A stretch of DNA of 35,173 nucleotides. Source: Bacteroidota bacterium (GTDB taxonomy: Bacteria > Bacteroidota > Bacteroidia > Chitinophagales > Chitinophagaceae). Shown piece after piece: positions 1-8,817 of this stretch (within the stretch, counting starts at the first letter, position 1; each line of letters begins with the position of its first letter). A model generated the notes under the pieces. It saw nothing but the letters and a program-made list of their open reading frames with translations, made no database searches and was not told the origin of the DNA. A program made the position numbers and the translations under genes. The DNA is taken from contig VGGU01000015.1 of assembly GCA_016868475.1 (NCBI GenBank), forward strand, positions 1 through 35,173, read 5' to 3'.

Positions 1-2378
1 TTTCCTTTGACTATGCGGTTCAGGGTACATTTGGCACTAACATGAACTGGACAAACAGCACTACCTCTATTGGGTTGGGTGCAAGTGGTACAGGAAACAT
101 TCCAAGCTTTACCGCTATAAACAATGGTAGCGCACCTGTAACTTCTACTGTTACCGTTACGCCCACATACTTCAACGCTGGCACAAGTTGCCCAGGAACG
201 CCAACTACATTTACGTATACGGTAAATCCTACCGCAACTGTAAACGCGGTGGCTAACCGAGTGTTCTGCGCTGGTTCGCTTTCAACGGTGAACTTCAGCG
301 GAAATGCTACAGGAACGGTATACAGCTGGACAAATGATAATCCGGCAATTGGATTGGCTGCTAGTGGAACAGGAAACTTGTCCTTTACACCAACCAATGC
401 GGGTCCTACACCAATAAGTGCAACAATTATCGTTACACCTAGTTATACCAATGCTGGTGTTACTTGCACGGGAACACCACGCACCTTCACTATCACTGTT
501 AATCCAGTAGGTCAGGTGAATGCGGTTAATAGCCAAGTATTATGCAATGGATCTAGCACAGCTGCGGTAAGCTTTGCTACTGTTAATGGTGGCGGAACCA
601 TTGTGGCGGGCACACCTGTTACGGCTAACTCTGGTGCTATCACCGTGGTAGTTCCTGATGCAAACGCTGCGGGTACTAGCCACACACTACCTGTAACACT
701 TCCCTCTGGTGCAACTGTCACTGGGGTGAGCGTTAACTTCAACATGACCCATACTTGGGTAAGTGATATGGTCTTTAACCTGAAAGCACCAAATGGCCAG
801 ATTCTGAACCTTGTCAACAGACGTGGTGGTGCCGGTGATAATTTCACTAATACAACCATTAGCTCTACCGGTACGGTAAGTTTGGCAACCGCTGCCGCAC
901 CGTTTACCGGAACATTTGCAGCAGATGCGGCAATCGGGGTTGGACCTACTGGTCAGCTCTCTACCGCTGCTAACTTTGCCGGATTATATTCAGTTGGTTC
1001 TGGAGATTGGACACTCTGGATGAGAGATTATGCTGGTGGTGACATAGGAACACTTACTAACTGGTCAATCACCATCAACTACACTACTTTGGTACCTGCT
1101 GTTACTAGCTATGCCTGGACAAATAACTTGTCTAGTATTGGGCTAGCAGCCAGCGGCACAGGTAATATTGCCAGCTTTGCGGCAGCAAATACTTCTGCGG
1201 CTCCTGTAACAGCCACTGTTACTGTAACACCAACTTACACCAATGCGGGTACGGGTTGTGTAGGCTCTCCAATTAGTTACACTTACACGGTTAATCCAAC
1301 ACCTACAGTTAATGCGGTGTCTAACCAAACAGTATGTCGTGGGTCTAACGTGGCGGCTGTAACCTTTACAGGAGCTACTACCGGAACAGTTTACAATTGG
1401 ACAAATAGTAATACAGCAATTGGTCTTGCTGCAAGTGGCACTGGAGATATTGCCAGCTTTGTAGGTACAAACACTACTGCAGCTCCGATCTCTGGTACTG
1501 TTACGGTAACGCCGGTATACACTAACGCTGGTGTAACATGTACTGGAACACCAAGAACATTCACGATCACGGTTAATCCAATTCCAACGGTTAACCCTGT
1601 AGCCAGCTTTGCGGTTTGTCATAACTCAACTGCAGCCGCTGCATTCTCTGGTGCAACTACGGGAACTGTGTTTAACTGGACCAATTCAAATCCTGCTATT
1701 GGCTTACCTGCCAGCGGCTCTGGAAATATCTCTTTCACAGCAATAAACACCACGTCTGCTTCTGCAACGGCAACAATTACTATAACACCAAGCTTTACTA
1801 ACGGTGGTGCAACTTGTGTTGGCACACCAACCAGCTTTGTAATTACAGTAAATCCGTTGCCAGTAGTTTCTACCGGTGCATTGCCTGGTCGAGTATGTAT
1901 CAGCGATACCTTGGTGCGCCTGAATGGAACACCTGTAGGTGGACGTTGGAGTGGATTTGGAATTTCCGGATTTAACTTCATGCCTCCTGCTACCGATGTA
2001 GGCACATGGCCAATTACCTATACCTACGCTGATGCAAATGGTTGCGTAAACCGTGCAACAACAAGCGTAACGGTATTGGCTTGTGAGGAGCGTAACCGTG
2101 ATCTTGATAACGGAGCTGTTTTACTGTATCCGAATCCAAACAGTGGTCAGTTCAATATTCGTGTAAACTCTACTCGTTTCAATGTACTTGGCATGAAGGT
2201 GTACAATACTACAGGCCAACTGGTATATACCAATCAGTGGAGAGGATTGGTGTTTGCACGAGTCATTCCTGTTAACATGAATCATTTAGCAGCAGGCACA
2301 TACATGGTACGTCTCTACTATGGAGATGGCATGGATCGTGGTGCGGATAAAACATACCAAGTGTTTATTGCTCGCTAA
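1..2378 (+). CDS. Secreted PKD-like repeat protein with P domain and T9SS sorting domain (5' partial)
   Basis: The frame is open from base 3, before the first ATG at 42, so this is the 3' part of a longer gene. It encodes a cell-surface or secreted protein of unknown ligand. Five PKD-like/Ig-like units of roughly 90 residues end at bases 230, 506, 1298, 1580 and 1856. They share a Cys near the start, a WTN core, an IGLAASGTG motif and a closing TVNP. The third unit is interrupted by about 170 residues resembling a proprotein-convertase P (Homo B) domain (W-x-SDM-x-FNL-x-APNG, then [10 protein letters not shown] and NWSI). A different Ig-like domain follows (about 1857-2090). The C-terminus, from about 2119, has the YPNPNSGQF motif of a type A T9SS sorting domain, so export through the outer membrane by T9SS is expected. 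No protease or glycosidase domain is visible here; one could lie upstream. Confidence 0.85.
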   Translation, partial: SFDYAVQGTFGTNMNWTNSTTSIGLGASGTGNIPSFTAINNGSAPVTSTVTVTPTYFNAGTSCPGTPTTFTYTVNPTATVNAVANRVFCAGSLSTVNFSGNATGTVYSWTNDNPAIGLAASGTGNLSFTPTNAGPTPISATIIVTPSYTNAGVTCTGTPRTFTITVNPVGQVNAVNSQVLCNGSSTAAVSFATVNGGGTIVAGTPVTANSGAITVVVPDANAAGTSHTLPVTLPSGATVTGVSVNFNMTHTWVSDMVFNLKAPNGQILNLVNRRGGAGDNFTNTTISSTGTVSLATAAAPFTGTFAADAAIGVGPTGQLSTAANFAGLYSVGSGDWTLWMRDYAGGDIGTLTNWSITINYTTLVPAVTSYAWTNNLSSIGLAASGTGNIASFAAANTSAAPVTATVTVTPTYTNAGTGCVGSPISYTYTVNPTPTVNAVSNQTVCRGSNVAAVTFTGATTGTVYNWTNSNTAIGLAASGTGDIASFVGTNTTAAPISGTVTVTPVYTNAGVTCTGTPRTFTITVNPIPTVNPVASFAVCHNSTAAAAFSGATTGTVFNWTNSNPAIGLPASGSGNISFTAINTTSASATATITITPSFTNGGATCVGTPTSFVITVNPLPVVSTGALPGRVCISDTLVRLNGTPVGGRWSGFGISGFNFMPPATDVGTWPITYTYADANGCVNRATTSVTVLACEERNRDLDNGAVLLYPNPNSGQFNIRVNSTRFNVLGMKVYNTTGQLVYTNQWRGLVFARVIPVNMNHLAAGTYMVRLYYGDGMDRGADKTYQVFIAR
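3..1856 (+). repeat. Array of PKD-like repeat units within the secreted protein
   Basis: Units end at the recurring V-N-P codons at about 230, 506, 1298, 1580 and 1856. Ordinary units are about 276-282 bp. The third is about 790 bp because it carries the inserted P domain. Similarity is clear in protein but diverged in DNA, so this is an old duplication and not a fresh tandem repeat. The first unit is cut by the window edge. Confidence 0.8.
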
Positions 2379-2400
2379 TTGTTAAAGCATCATTTCAAAA

Positions 2401-2427
2401 GGCACTCCAATCGGGGTGCCTTTTTTT
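2401..2427 (+). terminator. Rho-independent terminator after the T9SS cargo gene
   Basis: GGCACTCC (2401-2408) pairs with GGGGTGCC (2413-2420), with one G-T pair, around a four-base AATC loop. Seven Ts follow. It sits 22 bp after the stop codon and just before the ruvB promoter box. Confidence 0.85.
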
Positions 2428-2429
2428 AT

Positions 2430-2437
2430 TAGTTTTA
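2430..2437 (+). promoter_or_regulatory. Probable -7 box of ruvB
   Basis: TAGTTTTA matches the Bacteroidota -7 consensus TAnnTTTG at all but the last base. It lies 6 bp before the ruvB ATG and directly after the T-tract of the preceding terminator. No TTG -33 element was identified. Confidence 0.45.
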
Positions 2438-2443
2438 CAAAAC

Positions 2444-3469
2444 ATGGCCAACCCCAATTTACATAGTGCAAAAGACCAGCTTTCTGCAGCTGAGCGAGAG
2501 TTTGAAAATAATATCAGACCGGCACAGATCAGCGAGTTTGCAGGACAGGAACAATTGATTGAAAATCTTCGTGTATTTATTAAAGCAGCAAAAATGCGAG
2601 GCGAGGCGTTGGATCACTTGTTATTTCATGGCCCACCGGGATTAGGTAAAACAACGCTTTCCAGGATTGTAGCAAATGAATTGGGTGTACAAATAAAAGA
2701 AACCTCTGGGCCAGTAATTGAAAAACCGGGAGATCTGGCAGGGCTGCTAACCTCATTGGAGCCCAATGACGTATTGTTTATTGACGAAATTCACCGACTG
2801 AGTACGGTAGTGGAGGAATATCTATATGCTGCAATGGAGGATTATCGAATAGACATCATGATTGATAATGGCCCCAACGCCAGAAGCATTCAACTTAATT
2901 TGCATCCTTTTACATTGATAGGTGCCACTACAAGAAGTGGGTTGCTCACGGCTCCGTTGCTCTCTCGATTTGCCATTAAATCTCGATTAGAATATTACAA
3001 AGCTGCTGTATTGGATGCCATCTTAAAAAGGTCAGCTTCTATTTTAGACGTGCGCATTACGGATAATGCAGTAGCTGAAATTGGAAGAAGAAGTCGCGGA
3101 ACACCTCGAATTGCCAATGGACTGCTGCGTCGGGTAAGGGATTTTGCACAGGTCTTGAATGATGGGACTATTGATCTGGGAATTACACAACATGCGCTGC
3201 GTGCTTTGCATGTGGACGAACATGGATTAGATCAAATGGATAATCGAATACTTTCTACCATCATTGATAAATTTAAAGGTGGTCCGGTAGGCATTACCAC
3301 CATTGCCACTGCAGTTGGCGAGGAGCCGGGTACTATTGAAGAGGTATACGAACCTTTTTTAATTCAAGAGGGATTTTTACAACGTACACCCCGAGGACGT
3401 GAGGTTACTCGCAAGGCCTATGAACATCTAGGAAAAACAGGGCCTCAGGAAACGGGTACGTTGTTTTAA
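2444..3469 (+). CDS. ruvB: Holliday junction branch migration ATPase RuvB
   Basis: RuvB is the hexameric AAA+ motor that, with RuvA, drives branch migration of Holliday junctions in recombinational repair in the cytoplasm. At 341 residues it has normal family length. Visible motifs are the [12 protein letters not shown]-terminal signature, Walker [10 protein letters not shown] (residues 63-71), Walker B FIDEIHRL, the sensor/arginine-finger stretch [16 protein letters not shown], and the C-terminal winged helix with [10 protein letters not shown] and RTPRGREVT. The ATG start gives the usual short N-terminal tail. The gene follows a terminator and stands alone, with ruvA and ruvC absent, as is common in Bacteroidota. 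Confidence 0.97.
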   Translation: MANPNLHSAKDQLSAAEREFENNIRPAQISEFAGQEQLIENLRVFIKAAKMRGEALDHLLFHGPPGLGKTTLSRIVANELGVQIKETSGPVIEKPGDLAGLLTSLEPNDVLFIDEIHRLSTVVEEYLYAAMEDYRIDIMIDNGPNARSIQLNLHPFTLIGATTRSGLLTAPLLSRFAIKSRLEYYKAAVLDAILKRSASILDVRITDNAVAEIGRRSRGTPRIANGLLRRVRDFAQVLNDGTIDLGITQHALRALHVDEHGLDQMDNRILSTIIDKFKGGPVGITTIATAVGEEPGTIEEVYEPFLIQEGFLQRTPRGREVTRKAYEHLGKTGPQETGTLF

Positions 3470-3550
3470 CAAAATATTCGGCATTCTTCCTTCGTTCGCC
3501 CCTTGGCATTGCTTTTATTTGTACTTATAGGACCTTAAAATATCCTGTTT

Positions 3551-4249
3551 ATGGAAAACAAAAAATCAAAAATCCTGCTTTGCGAAGACGACAAAAATCT
3601 GGGCGTTGTATTAAAGAATTATTTAGAATTGAATGACTTTGATGTTATTCTTGAGCGTGATGGCAGATTAGGTCTGGCTGCTTTTCAGCGGGAAAAGGTG
3701 GATCTGTGTTTGCTTGACGTGATGATGCCCAATATGGACGGATTTGCTTTGGCTGAAGCCATACGCGATGTGGATCCGGATGTGCCTTTGTTTTTCCTGA
3801 GTGCCAAAACCATGAAAGAGGATCTGATTCAAGGCTATAAATTAGGTGCCGATGATTATGTAACCAAGCCTTTTGACAGCGAAGTGTTGTTGTTAAAGAT
3901 CAAAGCTATTTTAAAAAGAAACGAAGAGCAGCAACGTGAAACCGAACAACGTGAGTTTGATCTGGCAGCTTATCATTTTAATCCTCGCCTGCGTGAGTTG
4001 TCTATAGGAGACAGAACGCAAACCTTGTCTCCCAAAGAAAATGACCTGCTTAAATTATTAGTGGAACATTTGAATGATCTGCTACCTCGCGAAAAAGCGC
4101 TAAAGAAAATATGGGGTAGCGATACTTATTTTAACGGAAGAAGTATGGATGTGTACATTGCCAAATTACGGAAGTATCTAAAAGAAGATAGCCGTATTGA
4201 AATTGTGAATATCCACGGAGAAGGATTCCGACTGATCGTTAAAGAATAA
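3551..4249 (+). CDS. OmpR/PhoB-family response regulator (RprY-like)
   Basis: A 232-residue two-domain transcription factor. The N-terminal receiver domain has an acidic pocket at Glu12-Asp14, the likely phospho-acceptor Asp56 in LLDVMMP, switch Ser84 and the conserved Lys106 in VTKPF. The C-terminal part, from about residue 135, is an OmpR-type winged helix (SPKENDLLKLL, then RSMDVYIAKLRKYL and the wing GEGFRLIV). It resembles RprY-type regulators of Bacteroidota, but target genes cannot be read from sequence. No histidine kinase is adjacent: ruvB lies upstream and recQ converges from downstream with a 4-bp gap. It is therefore an orphan regulator within this window. The ATG start is well supported by the immediate MENKKSKILLCEDD receiver start. 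Confidence 0.9.
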   Translation: MENKKSKILLCEDDKNLGVVLKNYLELNDFDVILERDGRLGLAAFQREKVDLCLLDVMMPNMDGFALAEAIRDVDPDVPLFFLSAKTMKEDLIQGYKLGADDYVTKPFDSEVLLLKIKAILKRNEEQQRETEQREFDLAAYHFNPRLRELSIGDRTQTLSPKENDLLKLLVEHLNDLLPREKALKKIWGSDTYFNGRSMDVYIAKLRKYLKEDSRIEIVNIHGEGFRLIVKE

Positions 4250-4253
4250 GCAA

Positions 4254-6158
4254 TTACGCTAGTGTAACTGTTCCGTCTTTATGCAACTGAATAACCTCGG
4301 CTGCCTGTAAATAATCAAGCACGCTTAGCAGCTCTGTTTCATCATTATCACTAAGCAATTCGGGTATGGTGCTATAGGGCAGGGGGCCGTTTTTTAATAA
4401 AGCCAGCAATTGATTTTTGATTGCTTCAAAGCTTGCCTCAGAAAGGGGCTTTTTTTTAGCAGCCAGGCAGTTATCACAAGTTCCGCAAGGTTTAACAGCA
4501 AGATCGCCAAAGTAGTTTGCAATGAGTACACTGCGGCAACTTTGTTGGTGCTCTGTATACTGAAGCATGGCACGCAGTCTTTCCTCATATTGTTTTTTTC
4601 TGTTATTGAAGTTTGCCTGATCAATCACTAACTCCTCCGCCCGAACTCGGGGGATAGGAAAAAATAGTTGAGGTTCTTCTTTTTGAGGATGATAAACAAG
4701 CACAGTTCTTTTTTGCAATTCTTGTAACTGCGTTTGTATTTCTTCCACTGAGGATTTTAACAATGCGGCAATTTGTTTTTCTGAAATGCTAACGGGCTGA
4801 TCATAGATGCCGCTATAGGTTCTTAACAATGTTTTACTTAGTCTGTCCAGGTCAAGATCTTCCTGCTCCAGTGATTCTATCAATTGGCGAGGTGCCACAA
4901 ATTGAACACGCGGTGGAATAAAAACGGCATCGTTATAACTTACCCACCCCTCCTGTCCTAATATTTTTAAGGACTGTAATACCAGTGGTGCCGGCAATTT
5001 AAAACGATGAATAAAGGTGGTCCAGTCAAAATCAAAGTACTGTCCTTCTCCACTCCCCACTGGAAGTTGCAAGTAGTTGGCTATTGCTTGGTACACTTCT
5101 CTGATCGAAGCAAGTGATGGGAATCGATCGGCAACTGAGTCCAACAGTTCTTGCTTATCTCGTGGAGTAAAAAGCAATACTGCGTAAGACTTATTTCCAT
5201 CACGTCCGGCACGACCTGCTTCTTGATAGTAGTTTTCCAAACAATCTGGTATGCCAACATGAATTACCGTCCGTACATCTGGTTTATCAATTCCCATACC
5301 AAAGGCATTGGTACACACCATTACCGGCGTTTGATCTTTTTTCCAAGCTGCTTGCCTTTCCTGCCTTGTTGCTGCATCCAACCCTGCATGATAAAAGCTG
5401 GCTTCTATTCCCTGCGCTTTTAATAGCGTGGCAATTTCCTGAGTTCTCTTGCGAGTTCTGCAATAGATGATACTGCTTCCTTTTACTTGCTTTAGGATCT
5501 TACTTATTTTAGGAATGGCCATTTCTACTTCAAAAACACTATAAGAGAAATTTGGCCTCGCAAAAGATTGTTTTACTAATAAGGGCTCATGAAGTTGAAG
5601 CTTTGCTATTATATCTTCTTGAACCAGTGGAGTAGCAGAAGCGGTCAGTGCTAAAATGGGAACAGCAGGCAGTTCTTCTCTGAGTTGTGCTATACGCAAA
5701 TATGGGGGTCTAAAATCATAGCCCCATTGCGAAATACAATGCGCTTCATCCACTGCAATTAACTGAACATTTAATCCAGGTAAATATTCCTGAAACAATG
5801 CTGACTCCAATCTTTCCGGGGAAACATATAAAAACTTACAATTGCTGGTGCTTGCCACTTGCAAAGTATTAATCACCTCTTTACGACTCATACCACTGTA
5901 TAAGGCAAAGGCAGTGATTTGTTTGCTTCGCAGGTTTTCAACCTGGTCTCGCATAAGGGCAATCAGGGGAGAAATGACCAAACAAATTCCGGGTAATTGT
6001 AAAGCCGGTACTTGATAACAAATTGATTTACCTCCCCCGGTTGGGAGAGAGGCCAAGGCGTCTTTTCCGGCTAGTATGGCTTCTATGATAGCAAGCTGTC
6101 CAGGCCGGAATGCGGTATGGCCCCAGTAATTTTTTAAAACAGCCGCAGACTGACTCAT
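4254..6158 (-). CDS. recQ: RecQ-family ATP-dependent DNA helicase
   Basis: A 3'-5' superfamily 2 DNA helicase acting in recombination and replication-fork repair. The 634-residue protein shows Walker A LPTGGGKS (residues 38-45), motif II DEAHCISQWG, FRPPY, motif IV-VI elements IIYCRTRK, ATNAFGMGIDKPDVR-like residues, and QEAGRAGRDG. The zinc-binding RQC region follows, with cysteines in CRS and KPCGTCDNC. The C-terminus has a short winged-helix-like tail and no clear HRDC domain, so it is a compact RecQ. Its ATG overlaps the stop of the P-type ATPase gene by 4 bp (ATGA), which implies translational coupling to a metal exporter, an odd partner for a repair helicase. Confidence 0.93.
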   Translation of the reverse strand: MSQSAAVLKNYWGHTAFRPGQLAIIEAILAGKDALASLPTGGGKSICYQVPALQLPGICLVISPLIALMRDQVENLRSKQITAFALYSGMSRKEVINTLQVASTSNCKFLYVSPERLESALFQEYLPGLNVQLIAVDEAHCISQWGYDFRPPYLRIAQLREELPAVPILALTASATPLVQEDIIAKLQLHEPLLVKQSFARPNFSYSVFEVEMAIPKISKILKQVKGSSIIYCRTRKRTQEIATLLKAQGIEASFYHAGLDAATRQERQAAWKKDQTPVMVCTNAFGMGIDKPDVRTVIHVGIPDCLENYYQEAGRAGRDGNKSYAVLLFTPRDKQELLDSVADRFPSLASIREVYQAIANYLQLPVGSGEGQYFDFDWTTFIHRFKLPAPLVLQSLKILGQEGWVSYNDAVFIPPRVQFVAPRQLIESLEQEDLDLDRLSKTLLRTYSGIYDQPVSISEKQIAALLKSSVEEIQTQLQELQKRTVLVYHPQKEEPQLFFPIPRVRAEELVIDQANFNNRKKQYEERLRAMLQYTEHQQSCRSVLIANYFGDLAVKPCGTCDNCLAAKKKPLSEASFEAIKNQLLALLKNGPLPYSTIPELLSDNDETELLSVLDYLQAAEVIQLHKDGTVTLA

Positions 6159-8287
6159 TCTACCCGCTTTACGAACAAACGGACTGAATTGATGGCAAGA
6201 ACCACATCGCTAAGCCCCATCACCAAAGCACCAAAAGTGGGAGTTAGAAATCCAAATGCTGCAACAGGAATGGCTATTACATTATAGGCAAATGCCCAGA
6301 ATAGATTTTGTTTAATGGTCAAGTAGGTGTGACGGCCTAATCCTAGCGCAGCAGGTAATTTTTTTAACCCCTGATTCATTAACACCACCTGTGCAGTTTG
6401 AACGGCTAACTGCGAAGCGTCGTTCATGGAAATACCAATAGTAGCTTTGGCAAGTGCTGGAGCATCGTTGATTCCATCGCCCACCATGGCGGTAGGTTTT
6501 TCCAGATTCAATGATTCTACAATGATTAATTTATCAGCAGGGCTTTTTTCGGCATAGATCAAATCGATACCAAGTTGTTGTGCCAATTTTTCACAACGTT
6601 CCAGTGTATCTCCACTGAGCAGGATAGTGTTGATTTTTTTTTGCTGTAAATAATTGATCACTGCATGCGCCTCCGGTCTTACCTGATCTACCACATCTAT
6701 CCAACCCAGCAGCGTGTTGTTTTTTTTCAGATAAAGATTATGTGTACGTTCCTGTGTAAGACCTTCTACTATTTTCCATGAACCAATACTGTAAACGTTA
6801 CCATCGAGATCGGTGGCTATCATCCCTAACCCCTTAATCTCTTCGATTTTTTTGAAGGTTAATTGATCCTTTGTTTTCCATGCTTTGCTGACACTCTGTG
6901 CAATGGGATGATTAGAATATTTTTCCAGTGAGTAGGCCAGTAACTTGAATTGTTCTTGGCTGGTAGCAGAATCTGTGACGTGAAAATTTCCTACCTCAAA
7001 TTGTCCGGTTGTTAGTGTGCCTGTTTTATCAAATACAACTTGCTCAATTTGTTGAAACAGTTCTAAACTTTTTGCATTACGAAAAAGAATTCCGCTGCGG
7101 GCTGCACGGCCCAATCCCACCGCAATGGCTGCAGGGGTTGCCAATCCCATGGCGCAAGGACAGGCAATAACCAATACGGCAATGCTTCTTAATAGCGCTG
7201 CCTCCAGATCATTCAAAATAATATAGTTCAATGCAAAACAACCAGCAGCAATAATCAAAACGCTTGGAATAAAAATAGCACTGATGCGATCTGCTAATTG
7301 TTGTACGGGCGGTTTTTCGCCTTGTGCCTCTTTAACTAATTGAATGATGCCAGCAAGTACCGTTTCTTCTCCAGTTGCCGTTACCTGCGCTTTTACAGTG
7401 CCCTCTGTTACTAAGCTGCCACCAATTAATCTATCCTTGGCCACACGACGCACCGGAAGAGACTCGCCCGTAATGATCGATTCATTGGCATGTAATTCTC
7501 CCCAAAGAATTTTGCAATCTATTGGCACCTGCTCGCCTGTTTTAATCAAGATCAGATCGCCTACGTGAAGCTGTGTATTTTCTACGGGAAAATATTGTTC
7601 GCGGTGTTCATCATCAAAGGCAATCATGGTGGCCATCACCTTTTGTGACTTTACCAACTGTTGCAGTGCTCTTTGAGTAGAGGCAATGGAAGCGTCTTCC
7701 AAATAGTTACCTAAAAAAACCAAAGTGATGATGGTGGCAGCTGTTTCATAAAACATAAAATTGGCTGCCTGTTCGCTGAAGCTACCATACAGACTATACC
7801 CAAATGCTGCCGTAGCTCCCAAGGTAATCAACACGTTCATGTTGGGCATGCGGTTCCGAATACTTTTCCAGGCACTGGCACCAAAAAAATGCATACCAAT
7901 TAGATAAACAGGAATGGTAAGCCCTAGTTGTGTCCAAGGATTATGCAACCAGTCTCCCAGATTTATCCATCCACTTAATGTATGCGAAAAAAGTAAAAGT
8001 AAGGTAGGGGGTAAGCAAAGTAAAAAACGAATAAGCTGGGGCGAAAAAGAATGGGGGTTTTCTATTGCTACGGAACCGCCATTGTTTCCTTCGATAGTAT
8101 AGCCTAATTGCTCAATGCCTTTTTTCAATAATTCTTCATTGCTCGTGTCTGATTGTTCAAACTGTAGATCTCCGGTAGCAAAGTTGACCCTTACGTTTTT
8201 CATTCCCTCCCTTTCTAAATAACGTTGGATATTTAGCGCACAGGTGCTACAGTCCATCCCTCCCACTTTCCATTTGGTAACTTTCAT
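6155..8287 (-). CDS. copA: Heavy-metal P1B-type ATPase, probably Cu(+)-exporting (CopA-like)
   Basis: An inner-membrane ATP-driven metal exporter of 710 residues. It has one N-terminal HMA domain with the metal site GGMDCSTC (residues 9-16), then membrane helices and the TGES actuator motif (273-276). The intramembrane CPC site is at 376-378 in CPCAMGLATP, typical of copper pumps. The phosphorylated Asp420 lies in DKTGTLT, followed by the NHPIA motif and the hinge GDGINDAP (602-609 region). The last helices hold YN-x4-IP-x-A, but the helix 8 motif reads MGLSD where copper pumps usually have MxxSS. Specificity for copper is thus likely but not certain. A full TTG/TAAATTTG promoter precedes the ATG by only four bases. 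recQ is coupled downstream. Confidence 0.88.
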   Translation of the reverse strand: MKVTKWKVGGMDCSTCALNIQRYLEREGMKNVRVNFATGDLQFEQSDTSNEELLKKGIEQLGYTIEGNNGGSVAIENPHSFSPQLIRFLLCLPPTLLLLFSHTLSGWINLGDWLHNPWTQLGLTIPVYLIGMHFFGASAWKSIRNRMPNMNVLITLGATAAFGYSLYGSFSEQAANFMFYETAATIITLVFLGNYLEDASIASTQRALQQLVKSQKVMATMIAFDDEHREQYFPVENTQLHVGDLILIKTGEQVPIDCKILWGELHANESIITGESLPVRRVAKDRLIGGSLVTEGTVKAQVTATGEETVLAGIIQLVKEAQGEKPPVQQLADRISAIFIPSVLIIAAGCFALNYIILNDLEAALLRSIAVLVIACPCAMGLATPAAIAVGLGRAARSGILFRNAKSLELFQQIEQVVFDKTGTLTTGQFEVGNFHVTDSATSQEQFKLLAYSLEKYSNHPIAQSVSKAWKTKDQLTFKKIEEIKGLGMIATDLDGNVYSIGSWKIVEGLTQERTHNLYLKKNNTLLGWIDVVDQVRPEAHAVINYLQQKKINTILLSGDTLERCEKLAQQLGIDLIYAEKSPADKLIIVESLNLEKPTAMVGDGINDAPALAKATIGISMNDASQLAVQTAQVVLMNQGLKKLPAALGLGRHTYLTIKQNLFWAFAYNVIAIPVAAFGFLTPTFGALVMGLSDVVLAINSVRLFVKRVE

Positions 8288-8291
8288 GATG

Positions 8292-8323
8292 CAAATTTAT
8301 CAAAAGTAGGTGGCCTCTAACAA
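8292..8323 (-). promoter_or_regulatory. Bacteroidota-type promoter of the metal ATPase gene
   Basis: On the minus strand TTG (8321-8323) and the exact -7 box TAAATTTG (8292-8299) are separated by 21 bp, within the 17-23 bp known for this promoter class. The -7 box ends only four bases before the ATG, so the transcript should be leaderless or nearly so. Confidence 0.65.
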
Positions 8324-8361
8324 GTAGATCTATACTATATTGCTGCTTGGATCAATTACGC

Positions 8362-8817
8362 ATGGAACTTCAGTTTACCCTTTCAACCATTGATCAAGCG
8401 GCCCGCTTGTTTTTTGAGCAAGCTAAACCCTATAAGGTTTTTGCCTTTCATGCTCCTATGGGCACGGGTAAAACAACTTTTATTGCTGCCCTTTGCAGGG
8501 CAATTCGGGTACAAGTACAGCCCTCGAGCCCCACTTTTTCCTTAGTAAATGAATACGTTACCTCAGATGGAGCCTCAATCTACCATATAGACTTGTATCG
8601 GATCAGCAATTACCAGGAGGCCAGGGATGCAGGCATCGAAGAAATTTTACATAGCGGGGCTATTTGTTTTGTGGAGTGGCCAGAAAAAGCGCCTGAAATT
8701 TTACCGGATAAAACCTTGCACCTTCGCATGGAGGTCAAGCCTGATTCTACTCCTGCAGGCACCGAGGATAGCCGATATCTCTGTACATTTACTTACACAA
8801 CGCATGAGCCAACATAA
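8362..8817 (+). CDS. tsaE: tRNA threonylcarbamoyladenosine biosynthesis ATPase TsaE
   Basis: TsaE is the small P-loop ATPase that works with TsaB and TsaD in making the t6A37 modification of ANN-decoding tRNAs. The 151-residue product has the expected length. It shows the family P-loop APMGTGKTT (about residues 31-39), the SSPTFSLVNEY motif, the HIDLYRI motif, and the WPEKAPEIL stretch near the C-terminus. I start at the ATG at 8362; the frame also has a TTG at 8347, giving five extra residues, but the MELQF start fits the family better. The 3' end overlaps the alanine dehydrogenase-like gene by 14 bp, so the two are probably co-translated. tsaB and tsaD are not in the window. Confidence 0.92.
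   Translation: MELQFTLSTIDQAARLFFEQAKPYKVFAFHAPMGTGKTTFIAALCRAIRVQVQPSSPTFSLVNEYVTSDGASIYHIDLYRISNYQEARDAGIEEILHSGAICFVEWPEKAPEILPDKTLHLRMEVKPDSTPAGTEDSRYLCTFTYTTHEPT

Noticed and set aside
3-1856. Repeats as a CRISPR array or recent tandem duplication
   Set aside because: Units are about 280 bp, coding, and diverged in DNA, with protein-level similarity only.
282-2005. Several antisense open frames opposite the PKD-like repeats
   Set aside because: Low-complexity products that repeat with the sense units; they are shadows of biased codon use.
8627-8803. In-frame 5' extension of the alanine dehydrogenase-like gene
   Set aside because: It lies wholly inside tsaE in another frame, its residues do not match the family, and the ATG at 8804 gives a sensible start.
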